A stretch of DNA of 64,000 bases, taken from positions 13,008,000 to 13,071,999 of the forward strand of contig BSQZ01000001.1 in the NCBI GenBank assembly GCA_033239005.1, in the 5' to 3' direction. The translations under genes and the position numbers were made by a program. The notes under the pieces are model-generated. The model ran no database searches. It worked only from the letters and a program-made list of their open reading frames with translations, and was not told the origin of the DNA. This stretch comes from Lamellibrachia satsuma. Lineage: Eukaryota; Annelida; Polychaeta; Sabellida; Siboglinidae. Positions 36,744 through 48,850 of this stretch are shown in pieces. The stretch's first letter is position 1; the number at the start of each line of letters is the position of its first letter.

Positions 36744-39700
36744 GGTAGTGCAGCTTCTGACCAAAGCATTATGTGGGTACAGCATTTTATGATTGACTGA
36801 AACCGTCCTGTCATTGGAGGTCCAATGTGTCCACGAGACTGCCCTCTCTCTTACAGAGCTGCCGATCTGGAACTTTGATGGTTCGAGCACAGGCCAGGCG
36901 GAGGGGTCCAACTCTGACGTCTACCTGTACCCTATAGCCATGTTCAACGATCCGTTCCGCAGGGGCAAGAACAAACTGGTTCTGTGCGAGACGTACAAGT
37001 ACAACAAGCAGCCGACAGGTGGGTGGAGACGATAGGCAGTACTTCAATATACACGGACTGCAACGTTGTGACAAATAAGTGAAATGTCACTGAGACTCAA
37101 TTTTTTTTATGCAAATGATTCTGAGCGCTGTTGTTGAATAGAAACCCCCAAAATATATGGTTTTTGTTTAACAACGCTTCTGTTTTCCAACAAATTAGTC
37201 GTTGTAGCATCAAAATGTGATCTCATATGTAACAATACAGTGAAAAACCACACAATTAACCTTACTACTAAGTTTGTGTGTGTTGTTGTTAGATTTCTTG
37301 TCATCTTTCCAGTTAATAGTTTTACTTGTGTGGTTTTTAGTAGTGAGCAGTATTGATATGCACAGTTGCTGTTCAGAAGTCCAGTGCTGACAACCTGAAT
37401 TGAGTCTTCTGAAAAGCTATGTTGTCAGCAGTAAGACTATTTCTCGTAATTAAACAACTCCAGGCGTCCATCTTTTACCTTGCATGTTGTCTCTTGAATT
37501 GACAGAATCCAACAAGCGCAACACGTGCAAGCAGGTGATGGAAGAAGCCAAGGCCCATGTGCCGTGGTTCGGTATTGAGCAGGAGTACACATTGATGGAC
37601 CTTGATGGACACCCGTACGGCTGGCCCAAGAATGGATATCCAGGACCCCAGGGTACGTAAATAGTGTCCTAGGTGCTGTCTTCGCATTAGGACATCTGGG
37701 CGTGCTAGCACTAGCAGTTGGTGTCTGTTCTGCGTTGAGAGACTGCACGCCTGTTCTGAGTTGATTATGTGATGCCAAGTTCCAGTGCAGATATGTTGCC
37801 TACCGAGAAAGTACCATCGATCATAGCAATGAACCATGCAGTGAACTTAGCTATGTGCTTAATGGAAGGTCGGCAGTATGTTTTCCTGCACCAGCCGTCG
37901 GTGTACGCCCTCGGAAACAGCAGGAGATATGATCTTAGACCACACCAGTTAGGATCGATGGGTGCATTTTTTTGCTCCTCCTAATAAATAACAACAACAC
38001 ATACTCTGAGATATCAGCTATCTGACCTGCATTCTGGATGTCTTGTTCAGCGTGAAGGGACAGCTGCGAATGCTCTCGTACAAAAAAGCTGGTACATTTT
38101 CTGGATGCACGAGTCACGTGTTGTTTATGTTTACGGCAACATGTTGTGGAACGCAACCCCGTTGACCTCTGGTTCAGCAAATTCCTATAGAGTGAGGTGT
38201 TTGCGAGCGCTTGGCCTGTACTAAGTAACAGAGCATCGTGCTGTGGTTGTATTATAATGACCCACACGGAGTGGGCAGTTAATAGGCGTCACGTGTGCTA
38301 CAAGGGCTGTAGCAATAATAGTCTATGTAGCTGCTGAAACGGCGGCTGTTTCTTGAACTACATCGAAGACACGACTAAACACTGAAATCTGACCTAGCAT
38401 ATAATATATTATATTTATGTAATTATTTTATCTACAGTTCAGTTGAAAAACCAGCTATTGTTTATATTACCCGTGCTCACAACCCCATCACTAAACACAT
38501 ACCTATATAAAACTATTACTTTACCTTTTCTCGGTAATTAGCATTGATTTTCGGTATCGCCACTTTTCTCAGTCTCCTTTGTCTGTCCGTTTTAGGGCCC
38601 TACTACTGCGGCGTTGGGGCGAACAAAGTGTACGGCCGTGAGGTGATGGAGGCCCACTACCGGGCGTGTCTTTTCGCCGGGGTGAAGATCGCTGGAACCA
38701 ATGCCGAGGTCATGCCGGCTCAGGTACGAACTGGTCTTCGTCGCTCTTGCTAGGTCAGCCGGTCAGTCAGTGCCCAGCATACAGGATACAGTACATAATT
38801 ATCTCCTTTATACTGACTGCTGTGTGATGTGTGATTGCTGTGTGGTTTGTACAAAAGGATTACTTGGTATTCAGTGGCGTATTTTGCGGTGTCCGGTCGT
38901 GACCCACCTTTGGTTTAGACATAACAATCCTGCCCATATAAATACCACAGACCGCAAAGTCACGATCCTTTCACGCACGCACGCACGCAAGCACGCACGC
39001 ACGCACGCACACGTACACATGTTACGATGATTAATATGTTGACAATCTGAAACAGTAACGTGCCAACTTCTCAATATAATGCCAACATATTCTGTTTAAA
39101 AACATCTTTACTTTGGGTTCTCAATTTAGGATCATTTTCAAATAACAGAATGAGGTCACGTTGACATTTAAATAGTTATTATTTGTTCAACCGTGCAGTT
39201 CGTGCATATATTACACGTGCAATGAACTCCGCTCAATAGATCACGTGGGACAAGTGCAATCTGAGTCTATTAAACGGCTAATTCAATTTAATTTAATGCA
39301 ACGGGAACGAGGAATGATCCACTCCCAGCCAATGTATTCGATTCTGCTAAGGCTGGTTCTGTTATCAGCCATTATTACGATAAGCAGATTCCACTGTATA
39401 TTGCATTAAGCATGAGTTAAGTCGTGTTTTCCGTTACACAGGGAGAGTTCCAGGTTGGGCCTTGCGAGGGCATCACCATGGGTGACCATCTGTGGATGGC
39501 GCGGTTCCTGCTGCACCGCGTCGCCGAGGACTTCGGCATCATCGTCACATTCGACCCGAAGCCAATGCCCGGAGACTGGAACGGCGCCGGAGCACACACC
39601 AACTTCAGCACGAAGGCGATGCGAGAAAAGGGAGGCCTGAAGTAAGTCGGGAAACTTGTCGGACATTTGGGTGGTTGTGGTCATTGGGGAAACGGTCTGT

Positions 39701-40407
39701 GTGGAACGACGTCTTCTGCACTCACGATTAAAAAGGCACTTCCGGTAAATTGTTCCGGGCGAAAACTATTCCATCTGGCAACTTAATTGTTCGTTGTAAA
39801 TATGGGAAGCCAAGATGCTGTTGCCACTGTGGTAGACAAACGTGTTTCTTTGTAAGCGCATGTGTTCGGCTTATGTTGTGTTGATAGGTGCAAGGTGAAA
39901 AACACATTAATAAAGAAACCTTCATGTATGAAGTTTATGTTTAATAGTTGTTGGACTCTCTATAAAAACAATGGCTTCCTGATCATTTGCCATCTGGTGT
40001 TTTGCGTGGGATGACAATCCTGTTGATGTTGTTAAATCTCGTTAAATCTGGTGTAATGTTGTCAAATCTCGCCAAATCTCGCTAAATCTCGTTACTGAGC
40101 GCCGCCTACTTGTTACAGAGTCATCGAGACTGCCATCGAGAAGCTGTCGACGAAGCACAAGGAACACATCTGCGCCTACGACCCGAACGGGGGCTCGGAC
40201 AACGCGCGCCGTCTGACCGGCTTCCACGAGACGTCGAGCATCCACGACTTCTCGGCCGGCGTCGCCAACCGCGGCGCCAGCATCCGCATCCCGCGACAGG
40301 TCGGCGAGGACGGCTGCGGCTACTTCGAGGATCGCCGTCCGTCGTCCAACTGCGACCCGTACAGCGTCACGGAAATCCTCATCCGGACATGCGTGCTCGG
40401 ACAATAG
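36345..40407 (+). CDS. GLUL: Glutamine synthetase (type II, cytosolic-type), six coding exons
   Basis: Makes glutamine from glutamate, ammonia and ATP (EC 6.3.1.2). Coding segments are 36345-36513, 36857-37018, 37506-37652, 38596-38723, 39442-39641 and 40119-40407 (stop TAG). All introns are GT-AG and phases join exactly, giving 1095 nt and 364 residues, normal for animal GSII (human 373). The beta-grasp signature is [18 protein letters not shown] at residues 63-80. Metal and substrate ligands are Glu135 and Glu137 (in FGIEQEYTL), Glu197, Glu204, His254 and Glu339. The ATP signature is [17 protein letters not shown] at 242-258. Arg300 (RRLTGFHE), Arg320 (NRGASIR) and Arg341 are kept. Known family members form decamers. 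Nothing is broken, so it should be active. The start at 36345 has good context (AAGATGG); an upstream in-frame ATG at 36321 is possible. Confidence 0.97.
36648..36741. repeat. (CAG)n trinucleotide repeat in glutamine synthetase intron
   Basis: AGC/CAG run of about 90 bp with two TAG-type interruptions, in the intron between coding exons 1 and 2. Confidence 0.95.
36857..37018 (+). CDS. GLUL: Glutamine synthetase coding exon 2 (residues 57-110)
   Basis: Acceptor CTCTTACAG. Holds the beta-grasp signature (residues 63-80) and [19 protein letters not shown]. Phase 1 at both ends; donor GTGGGT at 37019. Confidence 0.95.
37506..37652 (+). CDS. GLUL: Glutamine synthetase coding exon 3 (residues 111-159)
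   Basis: Acceptor AATTGACAG. Contains [12 protein letters not shown] with metal ligands Glu135 and Glu137, then [11 protein letters not shown]. Phase 1 at both ends; donor GTACGT. Confidence 0.95.
38596..38723 (+). CDS. GLUL: Glutamine synthetase coding exon 4 (residues 160-202)
   Basis: Acceptor CCGTTTTAG. Encodes [20 protein letters not shown] and [10 protein letters not shown] with metal ligand Glu197. Ends in phase 0 at a CAG followed by GTACGA. Confidence 0.95.
39442..39641 (+). CDS. GLUL: Glutamine synthetase coding exon 5 (residues 203-268)
   Basis: Acceptor CGTTACACAG. Encodes [11 protein letters not shown] (Glu204) and the ATP-binding signature with His254. Ends in phase 2 before the donor GTAAGT. 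Confidence 0.95.
39940..40097 (+). mobile_element. LINE-A 3' end inside the last glutamine synthetase intron
   Basis: GTTGGACTCTCTATAAAAAC, AATGGCTTCCT and TTTGCCATCTGG match the LINE-A 3' UTR at 21745-21800. It ends in tandem AAATCTCGTT units, like the CTTGTTAAAT tail there. It is severely 5' truncated and stops 21 bp before the exon 6 acceptor. Confidence 0.75.
40119..40407 (+). CDS. GLUL: Glutamine synthetase coding exon 6 (residues 269-364)
   Basis: Acceptor TTGTTACAG. Encodes [44 protein letters not shown] and the C-terminus ending VLGQ, then TAG. It is the most GC-rich exon, with high third-position G/C, typical of a well-expressed gene. Confidence 0.95.
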
Positions 40408-41190
40408 ACTGCTTTTGTGTATGTAGCGCCTGCGAGTCGGTGTGCGTGGTCGCTATGGGATCGGTCTCACGCCGGGCGTCCGTCACGAACTGTACCAAAC
40501 TGGACTGTTTCTTTGTGTTGTTTCTCCGGCCGTTCGTCGTACTCTAAGTTACGACAGTCTCAAAACTGCAGTTGTAGATGTGACGCGATCAGTTCCGCTG
40601 TTATATGATTAGAATTACCGGACACCTAGTTGGCGGTTCACACTTTAATATAATCGTCGTAACTAATTCAAAATTCGCCTCACGCGGCTGTCATATTCTG
40701 GTGTACATTCGTTTGCCTTGTGGGCGATTTATTTAGTCAATTGTTTCTTTGCAAGGAAATATGCAGATCGTACAGTGAGTGTCAGCCGAGTTATTTCGTA
40801 ATAGTTAGTGTGATTATTCGATCATTTCCTGTTCAATAATAGTTAGGTGTATCTGACGGTAGAAGACTGTAAACGTCTGAATAATTTAAGCAAACCAACA
40901 TAATGCAAAACCACTTCGTTCATGACGGACTTGCGAGAGTGTCTCTGGTTGTACATTGGTGGTGACAGCCGGGTCAATCTCCACGGACTGCGAACGTTTC
41001 TAAAACTAGGCAAATAGGTGTGTATATGAAGGAGTATTTGTAGTTTGTAATTACAGATAATTTGTTTTTAATTGACTCGATTGTCAGTCGGGTCGGAAAG
41101 ATTCAGGTGATTTATACAGTGAACGATGTGCGGTGTGGCAAGTTCGGATTATGTATTGAAATGTAATAAAATGTTAACGTTTATTATACG
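40408..41190 (+). other. Glutamine synthetase 3' UTR with poly(A) signal
   Basis: AATAAA lies at 41165-41170, followed by a GT-rich CGTGCGTGTTCTTGTGGTC within 45 bp, a usual cleavage context. No earlier AATAAA follows the stop codon, so the UTR is about 780 nt. Confidence 0.65.
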
Positions 41191-41199
41191 TGCGTGTTC

Positions 41200-42035
41200 T
41201 TGTGGTCAATATTGTGAAATCTGGCACAGTCGTTAGTGGTTTAATTGGTAGTCGTTTCTGGTTAGTAGCTATAAGCGTCCGGTGTACGAGACACCACCCC
41301 AGGTGACTACTAGATGCATTCCCTGTGTACCATCCTTGATAATTTATGTAACTGCATGCCCTCCCGCCTAAACATGTTTTAGACTTTTGTCACAAAGATA
41401 TACCCTTTTCAAGTTGAGCGGATTGAAATAATAGACGCTTTAACGTGAAACATATGCGTTATTCCATGCTGTAGATTAATTCACTTAAAATATTTGATTC
41501 ATAGATTAATGGGACTTCTCGGTTTCTACTACACAATGTCGGTAAACAAAATAATTTTGAGATATCAAAATATATACCCTTAATTTTCCAATAAGTGTAA
41601 TTTATAACAGGAAACCCGCATTTACGGTTTCAAATCGCACGCGTGCGTTAACACCCCGTGGAATTTGTCTCAAGGGTGGTATACTGGCGATGTATTGATT
41701 GCCCCCCCTCTTAGTAGGTAGACGTTTCTCAATTGATTTAGTCCATTGCAAATCAGGTTCATTGATGTAAAAATCTGTAGTGTGTGATTATTTGAAGTAA
41801 TATTCGCAGTCCGTTTAATGAAATAGTGTCTATTTTTTAAATCATCGAAAGCGTTTACTTTGATCGTTATATCGGGTAAATTACGAAAGTGTGAGTAGCT
41901 GCCTGCTATCATATGCCTATATTGAGGCGAGCCACTATTAACACTGAACTTATATCGGCACTGATAAGCCGTAGTGCCCACACTATTACCAAACATTACA
42001 CATACAAAGTAATTTAATTACCGTTCGCATGTGGG
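41200..42035. other. Intergenic, no gene recognised
   Basis: AT-rich DNA downstream of the glutamine synthetase poly(A) site. No domain-bearing frame. Confidence 0.45.
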
Positions 42036-42645
42036 AGATGATAAAGATAAAGATAAAGGCAGCTTCTTATAGCGGCAGAAATGTTCATTTCAACGCGAAC
42101 TCGACTTCTCTGGGAAGTATACAGTACGCTGTAATTACTGCGTCAAGACTATTCGTTTACATATCCCCCATCGCCTATAGCCAGCAGTGGCGGATCTAGG
42201 CTTGTTGGCGGGGGGGGGGTCTCAGTCAGTCGTAGTCATATGTCATTCTACTTACACACCGGGGGGGGGGGGGGGAGGGAGGCGACACATGTGTCGTTCT
42301 ACTTACATAAGGGTTAATATTAGCCGGCTGCTAATACATCAGGCTTTACATTGACACTAGTTCCGATGTAGGCCTATATACGTGTTCCTTTACCATAATA
42401 TTTGCCACGGACACGGGGGTCTAAGACCCCCCTCCATGACCTAGGGGGGTCTTGAGACCCCTAAGACCCCCCTTGATCCGCTGCTGACCAGGTATTCATG
42501 TATACAGCTGAATGAACTGAGGCAACGTGGAGTGAACGAAATTGCCCAAACTTCGAAACGGTAGCAAGAGGATTTGAAAGCAGATTCTCTCGATTGAATG
42601 TCCAAAATTTTGACCACTACGTCACCGCGTCCCACAGTGCTAACA
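42036..42645 (-). repeat. tRNA-derived SINE (SINE-2), split by a MITE
   Basis: The element lies on the minus strand. The tRNA-like head is at about 42540-42645 (B-box-like TTTCAAATCCT) and is followed by TTTGGGCAATTTCGTTCACT. The body and 3' part (TCTCTGGGAAGTATACAG, CTGCGTCAAGACTATTCGTT, CGCCTATAGCCAG read on +) are at 42100-42184. The two parts are separated by the MITE at 42185-42487; the uninterrupted order is seen at 43741-43957. Confidence 0.7.
42185..42487. mobile_element. 303-bp MITE inserted in a SINE, 4-bp target duplication
   Basis: Ends CAGTGGCGGATC and (reverse complement) TCAGCAGCGGATC form terminal inverted repeats, flanked by CCAG on both sides (42181-42184 and 42488-42491). 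The empty site is visible in the SINE copy at 43.8 kb (TATAGCCAGGTATTCAT). The interior holds G-runs and a GGGGGTCT/AGACCCCC inverted cluster near 42415-42475. Confidence 0.75.
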
Positions 42646-43055
42646 CAGATGTTATGTCGACACAGGGGTTTGATTTATTTTTGCCAAAAATATGTCCGAT
42701 TAAATGCAGAGTGTTATTCTCATATTCATTATCGGTAACATGCGTTACTGATAATGTTACTCATATGTGTCGGCCTTGGGAGTGTTGGCCAGTATCTACA
42801 CAAGACAAAACACTATTTAAGCTACAACGCGGTTTCGCGATATTTATGCATTTAATCGTAAGATATCTCGTGTGTTTATAAACGACAATACGAGGTCGCG
42901 ATAACGTGATTTTTTTACGTAGATAGACAATCACAAATCACGCAACACGATTGTCTCTTTAGGTAAAAATTGCGCAGACTACGCGATAGCCCTGTTCCGT
43001 AGCTTTCTTCAACGTCGCACATGTTTATTAATAATACTATTAATTATATATTATA

Positions 43056-43131
43056 AAATACTTCTATTGCGCTAAAATCCTCGGGAGACCCAAGCTTGGC
43101 AGCACACCAAAACAAAACGGGTTAAGCAGTT
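43056..43131. repeat. Copy of the short element that interrupts LINE-A at 20.4 kb
   Basis: TTGCGCTAAAATCCTCGGGA, AAGCTTGGCAGCACACC and GGGTTAAGCAGTTC parallel the blocks at 20438-20510. Confidence 0.55.
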
Positions 43132-43740
43132 CATAATCGATAAACTATTAAATAAATATAATATAATTATATCATATTTATTACTGTGGAACGACTCTGA
43201 CAAGTTACATATTGCACCGTTGATCTCTCGTACGAGACACCGACTGCCTACGTGTTTCTTTGTATTGCATCATCGTCTTATGAATGACGTTTCAGACGCA
43301 GGCAGAATGAAAAAGGCGGAACATCATTGTGTTCAACAGTGACACATTGATAGGCGAGTACTTCTTGACCCGTGATTTATGGCGACAGTGTATGGTGAAA
43401 CAGACACGTTAGCGTCATTCGTTGATGAAATTTAATGCAATGACGTGTTTTGGATCGCCGAGGTACAACGCTAACGTACTGACATATATTATGGGTCAAC
43501 ACAGTAGTTACCAGTAAAAGGTACAGTATATCAAAATGTCAGGACATTGACCTAGAATAGTCATTTCGTCTTCTTGGGTCAGATGTGCACATCACAAGAG
43601 CTATTATTGTAAGCATTCGTCAACTATGTTGATAACAATAAGTCGAAGCTTTGCAACTAGTTTTATAGGCGATGTTTCTATATGGTTGTTGTATAAATGA
43701 CGCGCGAATGTAAAGATAATTTCTTATATGACGCTGTAAC

Positions 43741-43957
43741 AAGTCCTCCTCTGGGAAGCATTCAGCCACGCTGCAATCACTGCGCGAAGACTACTCATTC
43801 ATCTGTATCCATTACTGTCTATAGCCAGGTATTCATACTGAGTGAACTGAGGCAATATAGAGTGAACAAAACTTTGAAACTTCAGCAAAAAGACCCCCCC
43901 AGTGCTGTCGAATACAAGTCCGATGTTCTAACCTCTATGCCACATCGTCCCACAATG
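43741..43957 (-). repeat. SINE-2 copy, nearly complete
   Basis: On the + strand: CTCTGGGAAGCATTCAGCCA, CACTGCGCGAAGACTACTCA, TCTATAGCCAGGTATTCATA, GAGTGAACTGAGGCAATATA, then the tRNA-like part ending ACATCGTCCCACAATG. It serves as the uninterrupted reference for the copy at 42.0-42.6 kb. Confidence 0.7.
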
Positions 43958-44219
43958 TGACCTGAGTTGAATGAAAGGGTGTGTTTCAAAACAAGTGAAT
44001 TCTCTGGGTGATTAACAAAGAAGCTCCTCATATCTCGCTGTGATTCGCGACGTCTCTATGAAAAAATATATTCATATGTGTTTGCATTACATTAATGGGA
44101 AACGGCAGGCAATGCATACTTTAAATATATATTACAATAATATTTACATATATGACAATGATAATATACACTTATTGAACGATACTGGGTTTTATGCACT
44201 CGTTGCTACAGAATGTTGT

Positions 44220-44470
44220 ATTGACCGAGCTCGCGAGTGGAGTCGCGACGTGATAAGCGCGAGTACAAGCGCTTTGCACGCTCTGAGCGGTAGAGGCGGT
44301 CGTGTCCGCGCTGTGCCACGTAGGTGGGCGTAGGCAGTCCGACAGGTACGGTTAACGTGTGCGGCTACCGACACCGTCGAGTCCACCTGTATGCGAAGGT
44401 CGCGTAAGTCGGTTGAAGTGGTGACCTTGCAGCCGGGACGATAAAAACATCGATGTTCAACACTACACGA
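44220..44470. promoter_or_regulatory. CpG-rich island, possible promoter
   Basis: Dense CpG (GAGCTCGCGAGTGGAGTCGC and following) in AT-rich surroundings, with CCGACAG followed by GTACGG near 44338 as a weak donor-like site. No coding frame with a domain is seen on either strand. Promoter activity is only a guess. Confidence 0.25.
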
Positions 44471-44714
44471 AATTGATATCACGGGGAAAGAGGTAGCAGT
44501 ATTCATAAGAAATTGTGCATTAGTTGACCAACGTGCACCTATTTTTCAAGTGGGCGTGCATTGTATGTACCATAGGACACGCATTTTTTTGGTTGAGACA
44601 CACATACAAATTCGCTTAGTATCTTCAAATATGACACACATAATTATACACTAACGACTGCATCTAATTTGTTGTAATAAATAAAACTAGTTTCAAAATA
44701 TTTATATAAAAAAG

Positions 44715-44741
44715 TGGTTCAACTAACCCCGGTTTCCCCTA
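44715..44741. mobile_element. Solo end of the 27-bp TIR MITE family
   Basis: TGGTTCAACTAACCCCGGTT followed by TCCCCTA aligns to the right end at 11759-11785 over all 27 positions with a few substitutions. No partner end was found nearby. Confidence 0.55.
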
Positions 44742-45035
44742 CAGTTTTGTCCCACATTCGGCAGACAAACACTGGTTTGTAAGACATCCTGAAGTCAAGA
44801 CATGCTTTACGAGTAAGGCCGACGCTTGACCTTGAGCTGACCTTGAGTGCACTCGCACACGCATCCAGGGCTCAGTTGCAAAAAAATCTGACCTAGATGA
44901 CTGAAGTTATTTATTGAATTTACCATACACCGAAGTGTTCTTGTTCATCGTCTGTACTGGTACACTTATCAGTATTTACATATGTCACGTGGGTTATCAG
45001 TAATGGTCACGACGACCGCTGGGTAGAATGACAGA

Positions 45036-45112
45036 ACGAGCTAATTCGTTTCGAGTTTGCCTTTTCCCGTTTGGGGTAGTGGGTTCAAGACCAGCACCAC
45101 AACCAGTCGTTT
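45036..45112 (+). repeat. tRNA-like relic, possible SINE head
   Basis: GAGCTAATTCGTTTCGAGT resembles a tRNA A-box region, and GGGTTCAAGACC (45081-45092) fits the B-box GGTTCRANNCC at the expected distance. Acceptor pairing is poor, so it is not called a tRNA gene. Confidence 0.35.
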
Positions 45113-45894
45113 CATAAAAAAATGTGTGCAACTTACCTACTCATCTAGTCATATGTTGAAAGAAATAATGTCTCACCTACATTTTGTTGCATTTTAGATT
45201 TCTATTCAGTTTTAGTATGGTTGGGCTTAGTTCAACCAGCAGTAGAATGTTTATGGCATACATTCACCGATGTATGCATATATTGATATGCTTTTGTACA
45301 TGACATTATTTATTTTGTAAAGATTACGTGTCCATGCAAACAAATATCCTAAAATAAACTACAGTATACCTGAACATCATTTCTATTATATTATATCCAC
45401 ATATTGCCTTGTTGATCACAACAGTATCAGAAGTTATCGCGAGACGTTGCAAACTATCACGAGATAACAAGGGCGGTCGAGACATTTAGAAACTTGAGAG
45501 TTCCCATTTAAACCAGTCGGCGATTGTCCGGGTATTGACAACTGTGGGAACGCTTTTCGAGGAACACGTGATACTAATGCGATTGTATACGCCAAATAAT
45601 CGAATGTGTTTCCTTATCTTGTGCACTGTCCGTACTATCGATTTGTGTTAACGTTCATTATGATGTGTCGTATGTAAAACAGTCCAGGTTGCGGGATGAA
45701 ATGGACACGGCGACATTCAGGTAACGTGGTGAAAAACATCGTGTAATAATTTGAAATGTAGGTTGCGGTTATGGGATGTGAGTTCGATGAACATCTGATG
45801 CAGATCAAATGTCGTCTGATGCCAAGTTTCCCTTAACGTCTCACATTGGTAGCACGTTTCTTGGGGCGAGATGCAGGGCAGAATTGTTAAGGCA

Positions 45895-45904
45895 GCCAGG
45901 CAAG

Positions 45905-45956
<52 letters not shown>

Positions 45957-46052
45957 CTGGCTGGCTGGCTGAGAGAGAGAGAAAGAGAGAGACATACATA
46001 CAGACATACATACATACAGACATACATACATACATACAGACAGACAGAGGGA
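45895..46052. repeat. (GGCA)n(GGCT)n(GA)n(ACAT)n compound microsatellite
   Basis: Four adjacent tetra- and dinucleotide tracts. The preceding 45757-45835 segment is the dispersed block shared with 14.39 kb. Confidence 0.95.
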
Positions 46053-46444
46053 CGAGAGTACAACGATAATTAAGCCGGCAGTAGGAAGCCATATCTTAAA
46101 ATGTGGAGCTCCACTCCAGTGCCGAAGACAAGAAAACGGGACCAGACTCAACACGTGGACTGGGCGCATGAACAGTAAATAATACCCTAGTATTTATGGA
46201 ATGATATTGGGGCCAACACTGTGATACTTCCTTTGTGCACCAAACATAATACGAAATCCAGAAAACATAAAATGAAACCCACAAAGGATCATATGAAACC
46301 CAGAAATCATGCTATTGAACCCACCAAACATAACATGAAACTTGCCATAATATGAAATATGCTACAATACGAAACATGCCATAATACGAACCGAACGAAT
46401 TATAGTGAAGTGGCGTTTCTTGGTCTCGGCCTGTAGTCTCAGCC

Positions 46445-47020
46445 TCGTGTTTCGATACAGAAATAAAAGTTTATGCCACTGAAGTAATTAGTTGTATTAC
46501 ATGTGTTTATTGTTATGCTGTATAGCTACACCAATATGTCCGCAGAATGCCCCATTTTCTGCCTAAGTTAGATATTATTTTGGAGCATCAGCGATATTAA
46601 AATTAACATGGCTTCCCTTGCCATTGCGACGACACGAATACACGCAAAGGGAAGCTGCGTCGAAGTGGAAATATAGGAACTTCTCCCTCGCTCTGACCTA
46701 AATCATGAATGAATAAGATGATCATACAAGGAGAATAACAAACGAAGAAGTAATACAATACTTCGAAATAGGTGGAGATAGATAGAAATAGATGGAGGTA
46801 GAAATAACAGACGTTTCACCGCAACATGGATCGTCACCCGTGAATCGTTAATGACTAAGGTATTTTCAGCACAAAACATTATTTCTAAAAGTTCCTATTA
46901 AAATAAGGCTCAGTATTTAACGATGTCACGCAGAATTTACCGTTGTATAATTCGTATTGTGTACAGCGACACTGTGTAGAAGTGGCACAAACGCTCTTCT
47001 ATTTCTGTATCGAAACACGA
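46445..47020. mobile_element. 0.58-kb foldback-like element with about 37-bp inverted ends
   Basis: TCGTGTTTCGATACAGAAAT followed by AAAAG (46445-46469) is the reverse complement of 46996-47020 with one mismatch. The match continues inward through TGCCACT (46474-46480) against AGTGGCA (46981-46987). The interior is AT-rich with no transposase. Confidence 0.65.
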
Positions 47021-47180
47021 CACCGAGAAGCCCTTTATTATTATATCTTCGTGTAGTCGTTGTGGCAAGCCTTCTTAATCAAATGGAAACCATGTTTAGA
47101 TATTACATACGGATAGTCGTGCAGCTTGTATTGAGTAGAAAGTGTAATTTTCGGAGACATGCTATGTCGAACTATTTATG

Positions 47181-47314
<134 letters not shown>

Positions 47315-47319
47315 ATTAT

Positions 47320-48850
47320 AATATCATCCAAGTCATTGATATATATTAAGAATAATAAAGGTCTTAATACTGATTCTTGTGGTACCCCACTCAAAACTGA
47401 TTTACAGTTTGAAACCTCCCCATATACTACAGCAAGCTGTCTTCTGTCAGTCAGCCATTGTTCTATCCAATCTATTATGCCACCCCCGATACCATGGGCT
47501 TTTTAATTTAAGTAGTAATCTTTGATGTTTTATTTCGTCAACAGCTTTCTGAAAAGTATATAATATCTACTGGTGATCCCTCGTCTGTTCAATTAGTGAT
47601 TTCTTAAAAAAACATAACGTATTTGTTAAGCATGACCTCGCTTTTAGGAATCCAAGACGGATTCAATAATTTATGTCTAACAAGGAAGTTAATCACATGA
47701 TCTTTAATTAAGCTTTCTAATAATTTACAAATCATTGATGTTAAACTCACCGGTTTGTAATTATCTGACTTATTTCTCGAACCCTTTTTATATAATGGTA
47801 TGATGTTTGCTTCTTTCCATTCAAAAGGAAGCACTCCATCTTTTAATAACAAGTTGAACACTCTTGCATGTGGTATACTAATTTGTTCTACTGTTTCTGT
47901 TAGTATTTTTGGAGGAATTCCATCCACTCCATATGATTTATTGTCCTTCATTGCCTTTATTTTCTTGGCTACAATTTGTGGAGTTACCATTAACTGCCCT
48001 AAATAGTCTGATTTAGCCTCCTGAAATTTAACATCTGGAACTGGTAATGAACTAATATCCTCTGTGGTAAACACTGAACTGAAGTATCCATTTAGGTCTT
48101 CCTCGCCGTTAAAAAAACCTTGCGATATAATACTTCCAGCATTGTCTTCTAGTGGTCCAACCTCGTCTCATACGTTTTGTTTATTCCAGATATATGCATA
48201 ACAACTCTTGCTGTCATTGTTTATATTACATGCGATGTTTTTCTTCATAGCTTCTTTTATATTGTCCATTTTCATTCGTAGCTACATTAAGTGCCTCTTT
48301 GTAATTCGTGTAGTCTTCATCCTTTCAGGTTCGCCTATAAACCATCCACATAGTTGGTTGTACGCTATTTTTCCAATAGCTTCTTTTGACAAGTGTTTCT
48401 TTCTAGACCGTTTTTCTTGTTTTTTTTCAAGGGAACAAATTGATCAATGATTCTCTGACTTATACATCTTAGAATAGTCCAACATTCAATTGCGTTCTTC
48501 CTCAGTATGTTATTCCAATCTAGCTTTGCTATATGTTTTCATATTTTTATATTTATCTTTATGGAAATTTCTCCTGTATTTTTTATTTATACCTTCTGAT
48601 TTTACTTTGATATAAAAATGTATTTGATTATGATTACTGTTATACAATGGCTCATATATTTTGACATTGTCCACTATTTGATTTTGTGAAAACAAAAATA
48701 AATATAATACGTTCTCTCCCCCTGGTTGGTTCTAGCACGTGCCGAGTAAGGAAGCTATCCTGAATTAAAAGTAGAAACTGTTGGTCCTCACACCCTGTAC
48801 TCTCTCGATATTTCCATTGTATGTGTCCGTGGTTAAACTCTCCCATTATG
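47320..48850 (-). pseudogene. LINE-A reverse transcriptase and endonuclease, minus strand
   Basis: Read on the minus strand from 48850 down: MGEFNHGHIQWKYREST and FLTRHVLEPTRG (endonuclease), then RT blocks in 48074-47604 (NKSYGVDGIPPKILTETVEQ, FEWKEANIIPLYKKGSRNKS, SLTSMICKLLESLIKDHV). Motif [21 protein letters not shown] follows at 47394-47320. Motif C and everything 3' of it are missing, replaced by the (TG)n(TA)n tract. Frameshifts lie around 47500 and 48100-48500. Confidence 0.8.

Noticed and set aside
42441..42635. 64-codon minus-strand frame
   Set aside because: It reads through the tRNA head of a SINE and the end of a MITE.
44192..44506. 104-codon minus-strand frame as a gene
   Set aside because: It is open mainly because of the CpG-rich composition; no domain or conserved motif was seen.
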